Position numbers and translations under genes: made by a program. A stretch of DNA of 64,000 bases from Paulownia fortunei. Its lineage: Eukaryota > Streptophyta > Magnoliopsida > Lamiales > Paulowniaceae. The notes below the pieces were generated by a model. The model was not told the DNA's origin, did not search any database, and worked only from the letters and a program-made list of their open reading frames with translations. This document shows positions 1-15,500 of the stretch, in pieces (position 1 is the first letter of the stretch; every line of letters starts with the position of its first letter). Where the stretch lies: assembly GCA_019321725.1 (NCBI GenBank), contig CM033115.1:21400673-21464672 (forward strand). Direction: 5' to 3'.

Positions 1-300
1 TATCATATTATTTATCCTCTTAAAAGTATGTGTATGAAAATAGAATAATAAAGTACATTGAGTAAATAAAGAATGTTCTTGACAAGTAATTTAAATTAAT
101 TTTTTTTTCTTTCAAATTTCTCGAGTTTGGGGTCTCAAAATTAAATTTATTTATTAGCTGTTGCATATTATTATTATTATTATTATTATTATTTTGTGGT
201 CTAATCTTAATTTCATAAAATACCACTGAACTTATAGCAAATAGGATTGTAAATTATTCCATTAAACTACAAAATAAATAAAGAAACTAAAGAAATTTCA
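1..300. other. AT-rich upstream spacer with (TTA)n tract
   Basis: No gene is visible here. The stretch is AT-rich and contains a clean trinucleotide tract at about 166-195. A minus-strand reading frame across it encodes a run of asparagines derived from that repeat and is not credible as a gene. It probably forms the distal promoter of the exocyst gene that follows. Confidence 0.6.
166..195. repeat. (TTA)n microsatellite
   Basis: About ten uninterrupted TTA/TAT units, seen directly. Likely length-polymorphic between accessions. Confidence 0.9.
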
Positions 301-324
301 AAAACTTTTCTCCTCTAAATATGC

Positions 325-332
325 GACGTGGC
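325..332 (+). promoter_or_regulatory. GACGTGGC motif upstream of SEC5
   Basis: The ACGT-core octamer lies 207 bases before the SEC5 start codon. ACGT-core elements of this form are known bZIP (G-box/ABRE-like) sites. The same core with matching flanks (CGACGTGGCA) recurs in the promoter of the GT-2/DF1-type gene at 36265-36272. Function here is inferred only from the motif. Confidence 0.35.
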
Positions 333-538
333 ACCCTATGTCGGCAGTTGTAAAATTCCAAATATAGCTCGCAACACATCAGATCCTTCCCATTGCCATG
401 TTCAGACGCCTCTCTACAATTTTTCCAATTTGATCAATTACCCCTCAACTCAGATCCAATTCCAGAATTTTCACACATCTCACACATTCACACACAACTG
501 CCTGTATCTATACATAGTTATCGAAATTCTGACCAAAA

Positions 539-3500
539 ATGTCGAGCGACGGTGACGATTTGGACGAGGATGAGCTGTTGCAGATGGCGCTGAAAGAGCA
601 AGCGCAGCGCGATGTCAATTACCACAAACCCTCGCAAGCTACGTCGAAGCCTGTCCGAAACTATGTCCAGCCTCCGGCGAACCGCGGACCGGCCGCCTCC
701 GGGAGGAACTCCAGCGCGGCGGCCCCGCAGCAGAAGAAGGGGATCAATCAGCAAAGAAAGCCGTCGTTGGATGAGGACGAGGATTCGGAGGTGGAGATGC
801 TGAGCATTTCATCAGGAGACGAGGATGATCGCGGCGGCGTGGTTCCGAGAAATCGTGTAGGGAGTGGGAGAGAGGATGACAAAGCGTGGGATGGGGAGGA
901 GCCGAACTGCTGGAAGCGCGTTGATGAAGCTGAGGTATAGTATATCTTTATATGCTTGTGTAGACATTTATGCAAGCACTTGCAGATTGGGTTATTTAGG
1001 TTAATTTAGTTGTTAAGTGGAATTTGGCTGAATTTTATGTTGCAAGAATTCTTGTGTTTGTAGAGATTGTTGGATGCTGCTATTCTATGGTGATTGAAGT
1101 TAGTTTGAGTAAAAGCTTCTTAGCTTGTGTGGTTTACTGTATAGTAGACATTTTGCACATTTTACTGGAGACTGAGCCACATTTTTCCTTACTTATTTCT
1201 CCTCAAGCTATTTGAATTGCAGAAGTTACTGAGAGACTATTGCGAGTGGGTAGAGAAATTCTTAATGATATAAGATACTGAAATTTGTGTTTAATCGCTG
1301 TGCTGTGTTTTGATCTTGTTTTCTCTCAGATGCAACATGTTTAGTCTTAAAACATAAACTCCTTGGTTCGCAATGTTCCAAGTAGGTTTAAAATTTAGTG
1401 GTTTCCTTGTTTTCATGTAAACGCTTCATATAATCTGCTTTTCCTTTAATAACATGTCTTGAAGGGTTTGAATGCAAGATGAAAGTGTTACCAAATTATT
1501 TAGAAATAAATGACTTCCTAAGTTATTTGCTTTTCGTTCTTTTAGTTTCACTCTCTTTTATCATTTTTTTTTTGGGTAATTAAGCAACTTTTTAGGAATA
1601 CAAAGCCCACAAATGTTCCTCCTTTCAATCTCATTAATAAGCTTAATATTAGGACATGTAATGACTCTCTTTATATGGGTTACTGGATGACTTGCATTTT
1701 CTACAATGACGTGCTTCTTAGGAAACTTTGAGATCAGTATATGGGCTTCACCATCTATATTAATTTAACAATGTTTGGGAGTTTGAGTTGAAGCATACGT
1801 TTAGAATGTCAGGGTTCGGGTAGCTACCAGTTGAGTGCCACAAAAGAATAATGTGTTTTGATTTCAAGTTGAAACTGAATCTTTTCTAATTAAGCCAAAC
1901 AGAGACATTTAGATTAGATTTGTTCAATTAATATTTTATGGGGTGCCTTTTTAGTCTCATCCAATAAAACAACCACCAATTGGATTTCAAGGTCTGCAGT
2001 GTGCTTACATGCCTATGCATTAAAAATTGGATGCGGAAATAAAAGCTTATTTCTCTTGTCGTTTTAGCTGCCCTGTTCTGGGTTTCTTAAGTAATTATTG
2101 CGTGGTGATCATTTGTCTATTTGCTATTTATTGCACCGCTATCTTTGGAAAAGATTTTATTGGGTGGAAATTCTTTGGCAGCTGGCCCGGAGGGTCCGTG
2201 AAATGAGGGATACAAGAGCAGCTCCTGTGGCTCAAAAGCTTGAGGGGAAGCCAAAAGGACTAAGCAGTTTACAGTCACTTCCCCGAGGCATGGAATGGGT
2301 GGATCCTCTTGGACTGGGGTAAAATTTCAAATTTGGGTTATTTTTCCGCCTGCGTTTTGCTTCCTGATTGCTTGCTAACCTGATTTCATATATGGACAGG
2401 CTAATTAACCACAAAACATTTAGGTTGATCAGCGACAATGTAGCAAATGCTCCTTCCTCCATCGATGTTGAACCTCTTGATCCAAATGCTCGGGGTATTT
2501 GCTTTATTGTTCATTGAGCTGTTGTATACATTTCTTTTAAAGTCCGTTAGAAGTAAATGATCTTCCCGACCTAGATAAAGAACATACCCATATTCAGATA
2601 TTGGCATCTTAAAAGATGAATTCCATTTTATGAAGTTGCTTCATCTTAACATTAATTTGGGCAGACAAAAAAAGGGACTGAAAACAAGGATCCATAAAGA
2701 ATGATTCTTGCCATTTGAATTCTATGTTTATAAAATGTTGAAGACTTTTTCATGATGGCATGAACACAGCACGGCCATCTTATTGTAAATAGTTTGGGTT
2801 GACAGTACAGTTGTGTAATTTTTATCATCTGGGAAGCATGGGTAGTTAGTAGGTTAATCCACATGATATTGAAAAATCCTTGACATTCTGTATTCACAGC
2901 CAATAGTATTATTTATATATTGTCTCAGCATACAAATTAGAGAAAACATGCTCCTTAAATCAGAGATATCTGAAAGCATTAAACATTTGTCATTCATTCT
3001 GGTTCTGGATCATTGATGTTCATCTCGAGTAAGACTGATGGTGACTTGAAGGAAGCAGGTTTAATCTCCACCAGTTTTTAACCTTCATCACAAACTCGAG
3101 AAATATATTATATTTGGTAACTTGTCATTGTGTATTTGCCTGCCGTAATGAAGATTTGGATTACCAAGCATATATGCTAGGTGGGAGTGGTATCCAGCTT
3201 TAGAAATGGTGGTAGTTTATGTATCACGATTCTGAACATACTCAAGTAAGCAGTATTAGAGGAACTCCTTTTTTATGGTGGTAAGTTCAGTTTATCGCCT
3301 TATATGCTTAAGAGTTTGGGGATAGGAGCAGCGGTCCATGAGTTGGATGCCCTGAAAGGGCAGTTACGTTATTGTGCTGCAGAAGGATCTGTTGAATCCT
3401 GAGAAAGCTTTATAATTCATTTTTCTCATTCAATGAGGATAGAGAAGTTTAACAGCGAGCAGGTTTAGTGGAAGCTGCTTCTTTTAGTTTTTCCCAAATT

Positions 3501-6500
3501 AACATAGTGCTTACAAAATCTTGGGTAGTTTTAAACTGGGAGAGATTTAGGTTGGAGAGTTAGAAGGTTGATTCCTTTTGCCCATTTTACATGTGACAGT
3601 GGAAGTACCGGATTTCTTTGTTTATTTTCTGGTGATTTTGATAAGATCTTCTTGCAGTATCTGATGTCTTTGGCAGTTGAAAACTTACTTTAGCATCTGT
3701 GTGTTTGTGTGCCACACAATGCTATAATTGCAGTCCTTTTTCTTTTTTATTTCGTGTAGAATCCCAGTGCAAGAAAAGAATAATGAAGCTCAGACTCTAG
3801 ACCGGTGATCTGTTTACCTATTCTGTGCTTGTTGTATAGTAACTGGTCATGGATGTGCTTAATACCTGCAAATCTCTCTGATCTACACGTCTTATATTCG
3901 TAATTTCTGCTCTTAATTCTTTAAATTTCCATTGCCTTCTGGCTCATACTGGTCATCTTATTCCATGAAGTTCACTGGCTATCGAGACATATGAGGTATT
4001 TGTTTATAGGACCGATCATATTGTCCCTTGCTGGAGGCAACATTGCTTTTAAAACCTTGAAGGTGTGAATTAAAAGGAAAGTTTAAATTATGGATCCCTT
4101 CAGTTAAACAGCCGAGACTTAGTCATTATTACTTGATGACAGAAACTTTTTATATGGTATTTATGGAAAAAATAAGGATTTTGATTTAGACTGTCAGGAA
4201 AATTTTTGATTCATTGTGCATGTGCTTAAAACTTGCAGCCTTTGAGTTACAGTGAATTTGGTTTAAATTGCAGAGGAAGATGGTTCATTGTTTTTAAAAG
4301 GCAACCTTGTTTGCATGGTTTTGCAGAAAAATTAAACTATTACTCGGAGAAATTTGATGCAAAACTTTTTTTATCACGAGTGCACCTAGATACTAGTGCC
4401 GCAGATTTGGAATCTGGCGCTCTTTCATTAAAGAACGATCTTAAAGGACGTACCCAGCAGAAAAAGCAGTTGGTCAAAGAGAACTTTGATTGCTTTGTCT
4501 CTTGCAAAACCACTATCGATGGTCAGTTGGTCATAATAGCACCTAATTTTTGACACTTCTTCTGTGAATAATATCAAGTGCTAATATGCTTTTGTTTATT
4601 TCAGATATTGAGTCAAAGTTGAAACGAATTGAGGAAGACCCTGAAGGTGCTGGAACCTCTCACTTGTTTAACTGTATCCAAGGAGTCAGTTTGCTTTCTA
4701 ATCGTGCTTTTGGGCCTCTATTCGAGAGACAGGTAGGTAGGATCCAAATCCTGGATTAGTTCAAATACATTATGGAGTTATTGTAGGTCATCCTTGCATA
4801 GTTCTAATTGAACCAACGACACTTTTCAAGGCTCAAGCGGAGAAGATTAGGTCTGTCCAAGGAATGCTTCAGAGGTTCCGAACACTATTCAACTTGCCCA
4901 GTGCAATTCGTGGAAACATTAGTAAGGGTGAATATGATTTGGCTGTAAGAGAGTACCGAAAAGCAAAGTCAATTGTTCTGCCTTCTCATGTATGGCTCCC
5001 TTGTTTCATATTATGTATTCATCATGATATCAAGTATGTGTATATCCTAAGGCTGTTGAAAATAAGATGTGAATGGGCTCCTATATTTATATTGTAGCCA
5101 TTGAGAATTAATATTCACAATCCAAGTTCATTTTTGCTTAATAATTAAGTGGATCATGTGCTTTAATCTTCTTTCTTTGGCTTGTAAAAGTTCTTTCTCC
5201 TGTCCAATGCGTGCCCTCTCGTCCAGGATTAATGCTGTCAACAGTAGCTTCTAAATATGGTGTCATTGGTAATTCCCAGAGAACTTTGTTGGCTAAGCAG
5301 CTTTTGTTCGCCTAATCGTAAATTTTAACTCAACTGATCTATGATGGGTTGGTCTTGCTTACTTTCTTGAAGGATTTTTGTTTGTCCCTGTCAATTCAGA
5401 GTATGAGCTTTGTTATTAGTGTTGTATTTCACTCCAATAGTGTTTTGTGAGAGTAGTCATATTAGTGTGCTGAACCTTTCCTTTTGTGGTGGATGCTACC
5501 TAGCCCAAATAGAAATCTCTGGGAGCAGTCTCTGTTGTGGCTGTGACAAGATCTAAATGCTGTGGAATTTGTAGTTGCCCTTCTTCTAGTTTCACAAGGA
5601 GGAAAAAGGGTTATCTTTCCTGGTTTCCCCTTCTGTCACTATGCGCTTGATAATTTCAATTTTATTTTGTTGTATTTTATTTTATTTTATTTTTGGTTGG
5701 GGTGGGGGTGGGGGGGTGCACTTGGTTCATATCAGGTTTCGAGTTAGCAAGAGATTACTCTATGAAGAACCTTTCTCTTGGGTTGTTAATTTTTTTTTGA
5801 TGTCATAGTAGCATTTTTGCAATCTTCCTGGTTTTTTTCTTTTCTGCAACATATTATCCAAATGGAACTAGTTTTTACATGTGATTATACATATTGGAAT
5901 TCCAAGGTGGGAGTCCGGTAGCTTCCATGAGGTGTGCATTGCTGCACGCTTAATCCTCCTTTTGTTTGGTGTCTTGTGATATGGTAACATTTTGAAACAA
6001 CATATTAGAAGTATGTTTCTTGTCTCAAATGTTTCTTATCTCGTTGCATGCTATGAATATAATTTAGCTTTATTGATTCTGATGTTGCTTCTTTCTCCTA
6101 AGGAAATTTCTCTGTTTTTTAAGTGGAACAGGACTCAAGAATGAATTGATGATTGGCATTTAAGTACCTGTCTTTAATAAAAACTAAAGATGCAAAAAAA
6201 AAAATTGTTTTAATTTTTACCTTCTTCAAGTGAGAGTGGAATTTTTTGAATTTTCAGGTGGGAATTCTTAAACGTGTTCTTGAGGAGGTTGAAAAGGTAA
6301 TGCAAGAGTTCAAAGGCATGCTTTACAAGGCCATGGAAGATCCGAATATTGATCTAACAAATGTAAGATATATTATATACATTTCTAGAAATACTTTGCT
6401 GCCAAGCAAATACATGTAATAATACCATTGTTTTCTGCTGGTGCAAAGGATGTATTATTAGTCATGTTCTAGGTGGAATTGACTTTGAGTTGTTGGCTGT

Positions 6501-9500
6501 TTGGTTTTTTTAACTTTTCCTGATTGGTTTTTTTAACTTTTCCTGAAGACTAAGTTCATTGGGAATTATCAATTATTTGGATATTGTGTTTGGCTTGTGT
6601 TTATCAAATAATGTACGAAAAATGGCACCAATATTTTTGGCCCAAATGGAAGTAGGTTAGCCCTGTGAAAAGAGTAGAGTTGTGCATTACATTTCATTTG
6701 ACCTCTTTTTTGCTTCAAAAAGCTAGTATTCATACAGATTGTTATTGCTGTTTATTACATGTATCCTTACCAGAGATTATGCATCTGGTGTCTCTTTCTC
6801 CCCCCCTACTTACGACACTCATTTGTTCATGCGTACTCGTAAATGACAAGATAAAACATGTAGCAGCCGCACATGCATTAACACAGCTGTTCGCCAATAA
6901 GAGTGATGGTTTTTGCTTAAAGTATTTTTGACTTTGACATGCTGAAATTGGATGGACGAGCAAATTCTTTTTGAGCCCCAATATATATAAATCGATAAAA
7001 AAGAGATGACAGTTTGTATTACCCACTGATTTTGGTTAAGCGTGGACCTTTACTATTTTTCATGTGTAACTCTTGCTGATAGCTTAATGGTTATTTGATG
7101 CTTCATGTAGCTTGAAAATACCGTGCGGCTTTTACTGGAGCTTGATCCTGAGTCAGATCCCATCAAGCATTACTTGAATATACAGGTGAGAAATTTCTAG
7201 TCCTCATTGTGACCATCTATTGTGTTATATTCAATTGCAAATCATATTGCTAATCATTGTGAAGCTTCTTTAACTGATGGTTCTTTAAGTATTTTCCTCT
7301 CTCCGTCTACCCCAAATTTTTGATTGATGAACTAAGCATTTTCCTTTCTCCGCATACCCCAATTTTTGGCTATCTATACAATTGAACATCATAGAAAATA
7401 AGATCTTTGCAGTTTTCCTGTGTTCCTGACTACCATATTATTTGACTTTCCAATGGAAGTATCTTAATTACAGCTGGACTATTAGTTTGCTGAATTTTGG
7501 TGTTGACTGTGCAACAGAACCGCAAAATAAGAGGTTTGCTTGAGAAATGCACTTTAGATCATGAAGCACGAATGGAGAATTTGCAGAATGAGCTTCGTGA
7601 AAAAGCACTGTCGGATGCAAAGTGGAGGCAAATTCAGCAAGATATAAATCAATCCGTAAGTGCAAGATATTAGACTACTGCTGAATTTGTTTGGAGTTGA
7701 TTGCCTTCTAGTCGATAATTATAAATTTTGTTTCATGTATAATTATCAGTCAGCTGTGGATTACTCTCTCACTGCTGTAAACTCCAATCTAGCCGGAGAT
7801 TTATTCCCAGCAGAAATTACTAGTGAAGAACTCGATGCTCTTCGGGGTAGATATATTCGCCAGTTAACTGCTGTACTTGTCCATCATGTACCAGTCTTCT
7901 GGAAAGTAGCACTTTCAGTTTCCAGTGGAAAATTTGCAAAGGTATATGGCCAAGCCCATCGTGTTAGATTGCTTTAACTTTATCGATATGAGGGGTTTCC
8001 CCTTGGGATGAGCTGCAGTGAAACAACATGAATGGGAGCCACAGCACTTCCTTTAAATACATGTATATGTTTTCTTACGCAATCACCATTGTGTTCTATA
8101 TATTCCTCTAATGACAATGGGATCATTAGATAGTCTCTAACAGTGATTAACAACTCGGCCTATAACTCTTGGTGTCCAATTATGAGGGATTTGGTGTTTT
8201 GTTTGTTATCTAAATATTATGTTTGTATTTCTGTTATTTATGATATTAATTTATTTTCTAATTAGAACCAACATTGTGGTCTTAGTTCGTCTCTTCTTGT
8301 AATATTAACTTCTTTTCTTCTTCAGTCTTCCCAAGTGTCTGCTGACTCAAGCACAAATAGTTCTGTGAATAAAGCTGAGGATAAAGTGGGAGATTCTCTT
8401 GATGAAGTTGCTGGGATGATACGCAATACTCTATCAGCATACGAGTCTAAGGTAAATGCCATTTCTTGTATATGTTTGATGTGAGAATTGTCTGAGGATT
8501 AAAATGATTTATCTTCAATAATAAAAGGAGATAGAGAAAAGGTCTGGAATCAGTCATAGAGGTCTTTTGCATTATTAATCTCTTTCTGATTGCTCTCCCG
8601 ATTTCTTGGTTAAGAATGAGCTGCTGAAGTCTATTACCTTTTATGACTGTACTATTTGGAATTCTCTTCTGGGATTTGAATATACTTAAATTTGTCTATT
8701 GTTGTGGGAAAAACATGATTGCTATTAGTGTCATGTGCTATGTATAAATTTCTTGTACAGGTCCTCAGCACATTTCATGATCTGGAAGAATCCAATATCC
8801 TCAGTCCATACATGAATGATGCCATAAAGGAGATTTCCAGAGCAAGCCAAGCTTTTGAAGCAAAAGAATCAGCGCCTCCAATCGCCGGTACAATTTAGCT
8901 TAAATACAAAACAAAAGGACAACAAAATCATGTTCCTAAATTATTTCTTCTGAGGTTAATATCCCTGAACTGTTTTTAAGTGTATCCTTCTGTAATTGCA
9001 GTCTCAGTGTTGAGAACACTTGAATTTGAGATCTCGAAAATCTACATACTCAGGCTTTGTTCATGGATGCGAACTTCAATAGAAGAGATATCAAAAGATG
9101 AATCTTGGGTCCCTGTGTCTATTTTAGAAAGAAACAAGTCACCGTATTCTATCTCATCATTGCCCCTGGCATTCCGTGCAGTTATGATCTCAGCAATGGA
9201 TCAAATCAATGCGTGAGTTTCTAAAAATTCTAGTTTGTCTTTGTCATTCTGCTTTTCTGCTTCAAAATTTGTTCCACCCCTTCACTTACTAAGGCACAGT
9301 GACTAAGACTATAAATTGTATATAGGAACAGAGAAGATCTAAGCTTTAGGCATGCCATCAGCATCAAGTATAGAAAAATAGGTGATATGAACCTGAAGTT
9401 TGCTAAACATGAAAAAAGCTTTCTTTCTTTCTATTTTACTTTTTTCTTGGGTAGGGGTTTTTTGAGGGGTGGGGGAGGAAGAGTTAACGAGGATAAATTA

Positions 9501-12500
9501 GCGGAGTGCCTGAGCGTATAATACAGTTCCTCTTCACAAAGACTAGTATTATTTGATTTGTTTATGGGTACCGTAATTTATCATGCAGAAAGGATGACTT
9601 AATCCAACATTTCCATTTCTTTCCCCCTTTCCCCCACCCACCCGCCCACAATACCCTGAATCACCAGCACACTCATCCCATGATAACATAAACCACCAGA
9701 AACACCACCTCCAAAAGTCAGTACACCCTATTCAACTTTTCCACTTCCCCATCCATCTTCTCTCTCCATATCCCCTTCCTCCTCCCCCGCCAGTTTCTAT
9801 GAGAATGGAATTGAAGCAACTACAGATAAGTTAGCAAATAGACAAACAAGAGGAAAAAGAAGAGTGAGCACAATTGCTTGAGTTACTGTCATATGTAACC
9901 TCTAAATCTTTTGTTATGGAGTGACACAAATAAATAAGTAACCAAAATATTCTCTTATTCCACCAACAACCCATTACTAAAAATTCTTTAAGACAGCATG
10001 TGGATCCAGTTTTGTTGTCTCCCGTGCTTTATTTGTTGGATCTGGGCGGTCATCATCATTTTACTCTTCAAAATACTTGTTGTCTTAAAATATATGCTAG
10101 TAGGTTTTTGTATCCTCCTTTGTGTGTTTGTGTTGGTGAATCATGATGGGCCTGAGATAATTGTGGCTTTGATGGAGGCATTAATTGTGTTGTGTGTCAA
10201 TGTTGTGACGGGCTGAAGATTGATGGTTGTGTTCAGACATAGCCTTGTATATTAGACAAACTTTTTCTTTTCTTTTTGGAGGACTTGCTATTCTGGAGGG
10301 GCTTCAGCAAAGAGATAGTAGAAAAGTTTTGATTTGAATTTAATTTATTATTTAGAAAACAACCTGGAAATGAAAGGCATCTATTTGATTTGAAATGTAG
10401 GATGCATGTGAATATCAGCATTATTAGCTGGAATGTCACTGTTTATGTGATTCATAAAGGTAAAAGGTGCGATAGATGAAGACAGTAAATGCAAGTTACG
10501 TTTTGAATTCCTACACAAGTAGTGTGATAACAGTTCAAATTGAACTCATTGCTTGTAAGAACGAATATTTGAGCGGAGTTTCTTCAATTCCCTCATATGT
10601 ATTTGGATACTTTGCTGGGAGGCTATAGGTTCGGCTTAAGGACATGCACAGTTGTGCCCATTTGGCAGCTCATTCATGTAAAAGGGTATGAAATTGTCAG
10701 AAGTATCTACACCAACACAAAATAGAAAATGTTGTATTGTTAATCACAGGTTATTTGCACATTTTATTACTTTAACTTGCATTTGTAATCCAAGATCCTT
10801 GTCCAAAATGAAATGAAAGATTTGTGCGGTTGTGCATTCCCATATTTGTAAGAGACTGCATGATATTCCTCAGTCTGCGCAATACAAGATCCAATAACCT
10901 ATGAAAGCATTATGGTTTTTATCTAAAAAATTAATTTCCCTCTCCTAGAAAGCATAAAGGATAGCAACACCAATGTTTTATAAATAATTGAAGAAAATAG
11001 AATTGTATCAGCTGCACTTTCTTGAAAAAGTTGATTCATCGTTTGGTATTTGATTACTGTTTGACCGTTTTTTCAGGATGCTTCATTCTTTGCAAAGTGA
11101 ATCAGGAAAATCAGAAGATATTTCTGCACAGCTTCAAGAAATTCAAGAATCAGTTAGACTTGCCTTTTTGAACTGTTTACTGGATTTTGCTGGTATGAAG
11201 GATGATGAGCTTTCTGCTGCTGCTTTTGTCTTCGTCTTAATTTCATATTAAGTGTAACTGAAAGCTGTTAGTTTTAATTCCAAAAGATCACGAAAAGAAT
11301 TGTGCTCTAACAATTGTTACGCTTTCATGGACACAATAAACAGGTCATTTGGAGCACATTGGCTCCGAGCTTACGCAGAATAGGTCAAACATTGGAAGTC
11401 CGCATTTCCAAAATGGATATTCTCACGAACCAGTGGAAAAACCGGTTGATCCTCTTCCTGGAAGTATTGTTGATCCACATCAGCAGCTGCTAATGGTCCT
11501 GAGTAATATCGGATATTGCAAAGACGAGCTTGCTCATGAATTGTACGGAAAATACCAATCTATCTGGCTGCAATCTAGGTACATATAAAGCGGCACTTGT
11601 ATTTAATATTTATGAACACTATGAAGTAGTGAAGAACCCTGAGCTAAACAATTGATTCATTTTATCCTTCGGAAACTTTAGGTGCTATTTTGACTTTGTC
11701 ATAATATTGTCTGAAAAAGACTGGTAGTCTACACAAACAACCTTTTTAGCTTTTTATCCTTAATTCTCTGCGCAATTACCTCTTCCGACCCTTTAAGAAA
11801 AAAGACGACAAGGTTCAAATTAATTGAAAGCCAGGATGGTCTTTTCCTCTTTTCTGAACTCAAAATTTTAGCAATTTTTATTGAGAAGCTAACGCCAGGG
11901 TTTTGATATTCGTGGTTAAATGGATCTCGTTTATGGGGTGAGTCTTGCTTGAGCAATATTTTCTTCCTATCTTCTGGATGTTAATGCTACATAATGTCTT
12001 TTATTTGCCAATTCAGGGGGAAAGTTGAGGAAGACGCTGACATGAAAGATCTGGTTCTGTCTTTCTCCGGCCTTGAAGAGAAAGTCATTGCACAATATAC
12101 TGTTGCCAAGGTATGCCAAAGCTTGTGTCTGGTTGAATTAGAAGATCTTTTATTGAAGTAGTGCACATTGGCATATATCAAATGTCTTATTTGTTATATC
12201 TGAGGCAGCATTTTACCTTACAACTTTTATTTGATATTTTGTTTGAGAGTTCTTAACAATTTTCCAGCCAACTATGTGGTTTCTTAGCCTTTCTGCTAGT
12301 AGCTATTTGTGATAGGATGTCGACAATAGCAAACAATATTTGAGTCCCCACAGGCGTTTGGATTGTATCCTAGCAAAATGTAAATGCAGAAGTTAATTAA
12401 AGGTGATGTCTGGTTATTTTGATTAAACATATTAAGGTGTACATTTTCTCAGTTTTCTTACATGTAGGCAGCATATATCATTATTAGCAAGTTTTAAGGT

Positions 12501-15500
12501 TAAGCAACTGAAGCTTAACCTAACATGTGGCTAAAGCATTTGCAGCTGCTCAGCAACCTCTCCTTAAGGATGTTTAGACTTCTTAAAGCTGCAACTGATG
12601 ACATTTATCTGAAACTGCTGCCCAAGACCCTGTTTTTTTTATTTAATTGATATTAAACTAAGTTTGACGAAGAACTTGGAAAATTGGTTCATAAAAGAAC
12701 AATTTTCTTGAAATTGGCTTTAGGGGAATCGACTTTGTGAACACTAGCTGCATGTTTGGATTTTACTTCCAAGAATAAAATATCAAACAAATAAACAGGT
12801 CGAAGAATTACGTTAGAGCAAAATTAGCTCTTTTGTTAATTCTATGAAATGCTATTTGTTCCATTTAGTAGCTCAAATACTAATGTCATTATGGCTGCCA
12901 AACTCATCCAAATCGATATTTGTAACATGATTTTCAACTTCTGATTTTTTTCACTTTATTAAAGTTCCTTTAAGAATAAATTATGGCTCATGGCATTTGA
13001 AATAAAAAAAAATCATAGCAACTGGAACTAATTCCAAAGACTTTCATTTTATTTTTTGTTTTGTATTTTATATAGGGTTTGTAATGTCAAACTCCAGCTC
13101 TACAATTCTCGATGTTTAACTTGTGTTTAAATTTGTGTAGGCCTTTGACTCAGTGTCCTGGCCAACATTGCTATTTAAATTGTCAAACTCATAAGTTGGG
13201 ATCTGTTGTAATTAGGGCATCCTCCTTTTGAAATTGTTACCTAATAGTAACTTGGTATTTAAGAAAATGCTACATCAACCCCACTTTGTACCAAAAACAT
13301 CTGTATGCCATTAGAGTTTGTTGCTTTTAAAATTTCAGTGTGTTGATTCCTGTGTGTTTTTAACCATCACATTGTTTTCAGTACGAAAGATTTGGTAGAT
13401 GTTTAGTTAGGAATGTTGGTAACTGCAGGATTACCTTATTGTTAAGTACTTTCCCCGACCAAAATTATTATACTTTTCTGATATGAGAATTGCCCCTTTT
13501 TATATTGTAGTGGGGTAAACTTTTACATGTGGGACGTTTCAATTCGGTTTTAATCTTCTGCTGCTACTTATGTACTTTCTTCATCTGATCATTTCTGTAT
13601 TCATTTCCCCAGACAAATTTGATTAGATCAGCTGCAGTAAATTACTTGTTGGATGCTGGAGTTCAATGGGGAGCAGCACCTGCTGTCAAAGTGAGGATCG
13701 GTTCTCTTTTTTTTCACGTCAGTAACTTCAGTTGGGTAATATATATTTTCAATGATACATAAAAACCTTGCAGGGAGTCAGAGATGCAGCTGTTGACTTA
13801 CTTCATACTTTGGTAGCTGTGCATGCTGAGGTACTTTTCCAACTCGGGAATTTTTCTTTTTCTTATGTGGTATACAAATTCCTACTACCGAGAAGAGACT
13901 TTACATGAAGTTCTTTATAACCATATACTTTGTCAAAATCAAATGCATCACTTTAAGGAAGTCTCCCCAAAGTTACGTAGTTTTTGCATGGACACTTTTT
14001 AAGAACAAGATCGGTCTTCATGCAGGTTTTTGCTGGCTGTAAGCCTCTGCTAGACAAGATTCTTGGTATTCTTGTTGAAGGCCTGATTGACATATTCCTT
14101 GGTCTCTTCAACGAAAACAAAACCAAAGATCTCAGGGCTTTGGATGCAAATGGCTTTTCTCAGCTAATGCTTGAGGTAAGTTGAAGTATCAACTTCCCCA
14201 TCTGAATTTTCTCCAGAACCACTGCCCAAAATTTTATGAGATGCCATTGATGAGTTCTGCTGGCGCTGCTTCTATACACTGCTGCTTTACCATAAGCTGA
14301 AATGCAAGTTTTTTTATTTTGTTATTTTTTATTCTTTTCCTTCTCAAATGCTAGTTTAACATCTTAGAGATCGACTGGCGAAATCTGATGTCCTGAAATG
14401 AAGGACAAGATTAGAACTTGTTTGCAGAATTCCATATCATGTGCTGAAAAGGATATGGTGGACTTCAAAAATAGAAAATTCACAATGGAATGTAGGAAAA
14501 TTATACCAAAAGAAAGTATAAAGAAAAGGAGAATGGTGAAAAGTCTAAAGTTAGAGCCAAAGGTGGGATGTCCCCAGCACCTCACAAAAAAAAAATCCCT
14601 CTGTGGGAGCTCTATGAAATATGTGAAGTACCCTCCTTGAAACGACTAGGGTAGTTCATTTTTCCATTTTTCTGATGGTTGTTTGACAGCTAAGTATTTT
14701 CTTCATTGTTCTGCAGCTTGAATATTTTGAGACCATATTGAATCCTTACTTCACACATGATGCAAGGGAATCTCTTAAGTCTTTGCAAGGGGTTCTATTG
14801 GAGAAGGCGATAGAAACCGTGACAGAGTCTGTTGAGACTCCAAGTCATCAGCGCCGGCCTACACGTGGAAGTGATGATGTGCTCGCAGACGACAGGCTGT
14901 CAGGGTCAACTGCATCACCAGATGACCTGATTGTAAGAATATTCATCTTTCTCTGAATCCCTCCATGTTATTTAGTGCCTTGTTCTGTTCTATTTCTCTT
15001 AAGGTGTCAATTTTCTTCAATTCTGAATGTTTCTCTTGTATAACAAACTATTGCTCACCATTTTCGTTGTACAGTGCTCTATACCACATACAAATGCACT
15101 TGGATTAGTATGGGTGGAAGGTCCAAGTTCGCTGACTACAAACATTACCAAACATTTGTTTTGCATGATATAGGAGGGGCTGTTGTGAAATAGTGACATA
15201 CCTAATCAGACCAAATAGGATTTGAAGAGCTGTCACAATCATTTACATAAATTTCAGCAGGCAGGCCTTGAACTTATGCCATAGCCCTTGGTGGATTCCC
15301 TTTTCTTTTTCCATCAGTCCCTGTACCAATAGACTGAGTAAAAGTAGTTGTCCTCCTAGAGTATAAATAATATTAAACTTTCTGAGTGACCGTACTATCA
15401 CTATGCCTTTGCAATGTTACTTGGTTCGACTTTATTTGTGACCTTTTCTCGTGGGCTACCCGAATGATGGAAGGTTTAGAGTCGAACCATTCTTGCCTTG

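Noticed and set aside
14398..14640. 80-codon Lys-rich frame within SEC5
   Set aside because: Lies entirely in the intron between exons 14026-14175 and 14717-14932; SEC5 reads cleanly without it and it matches nothing in the family.
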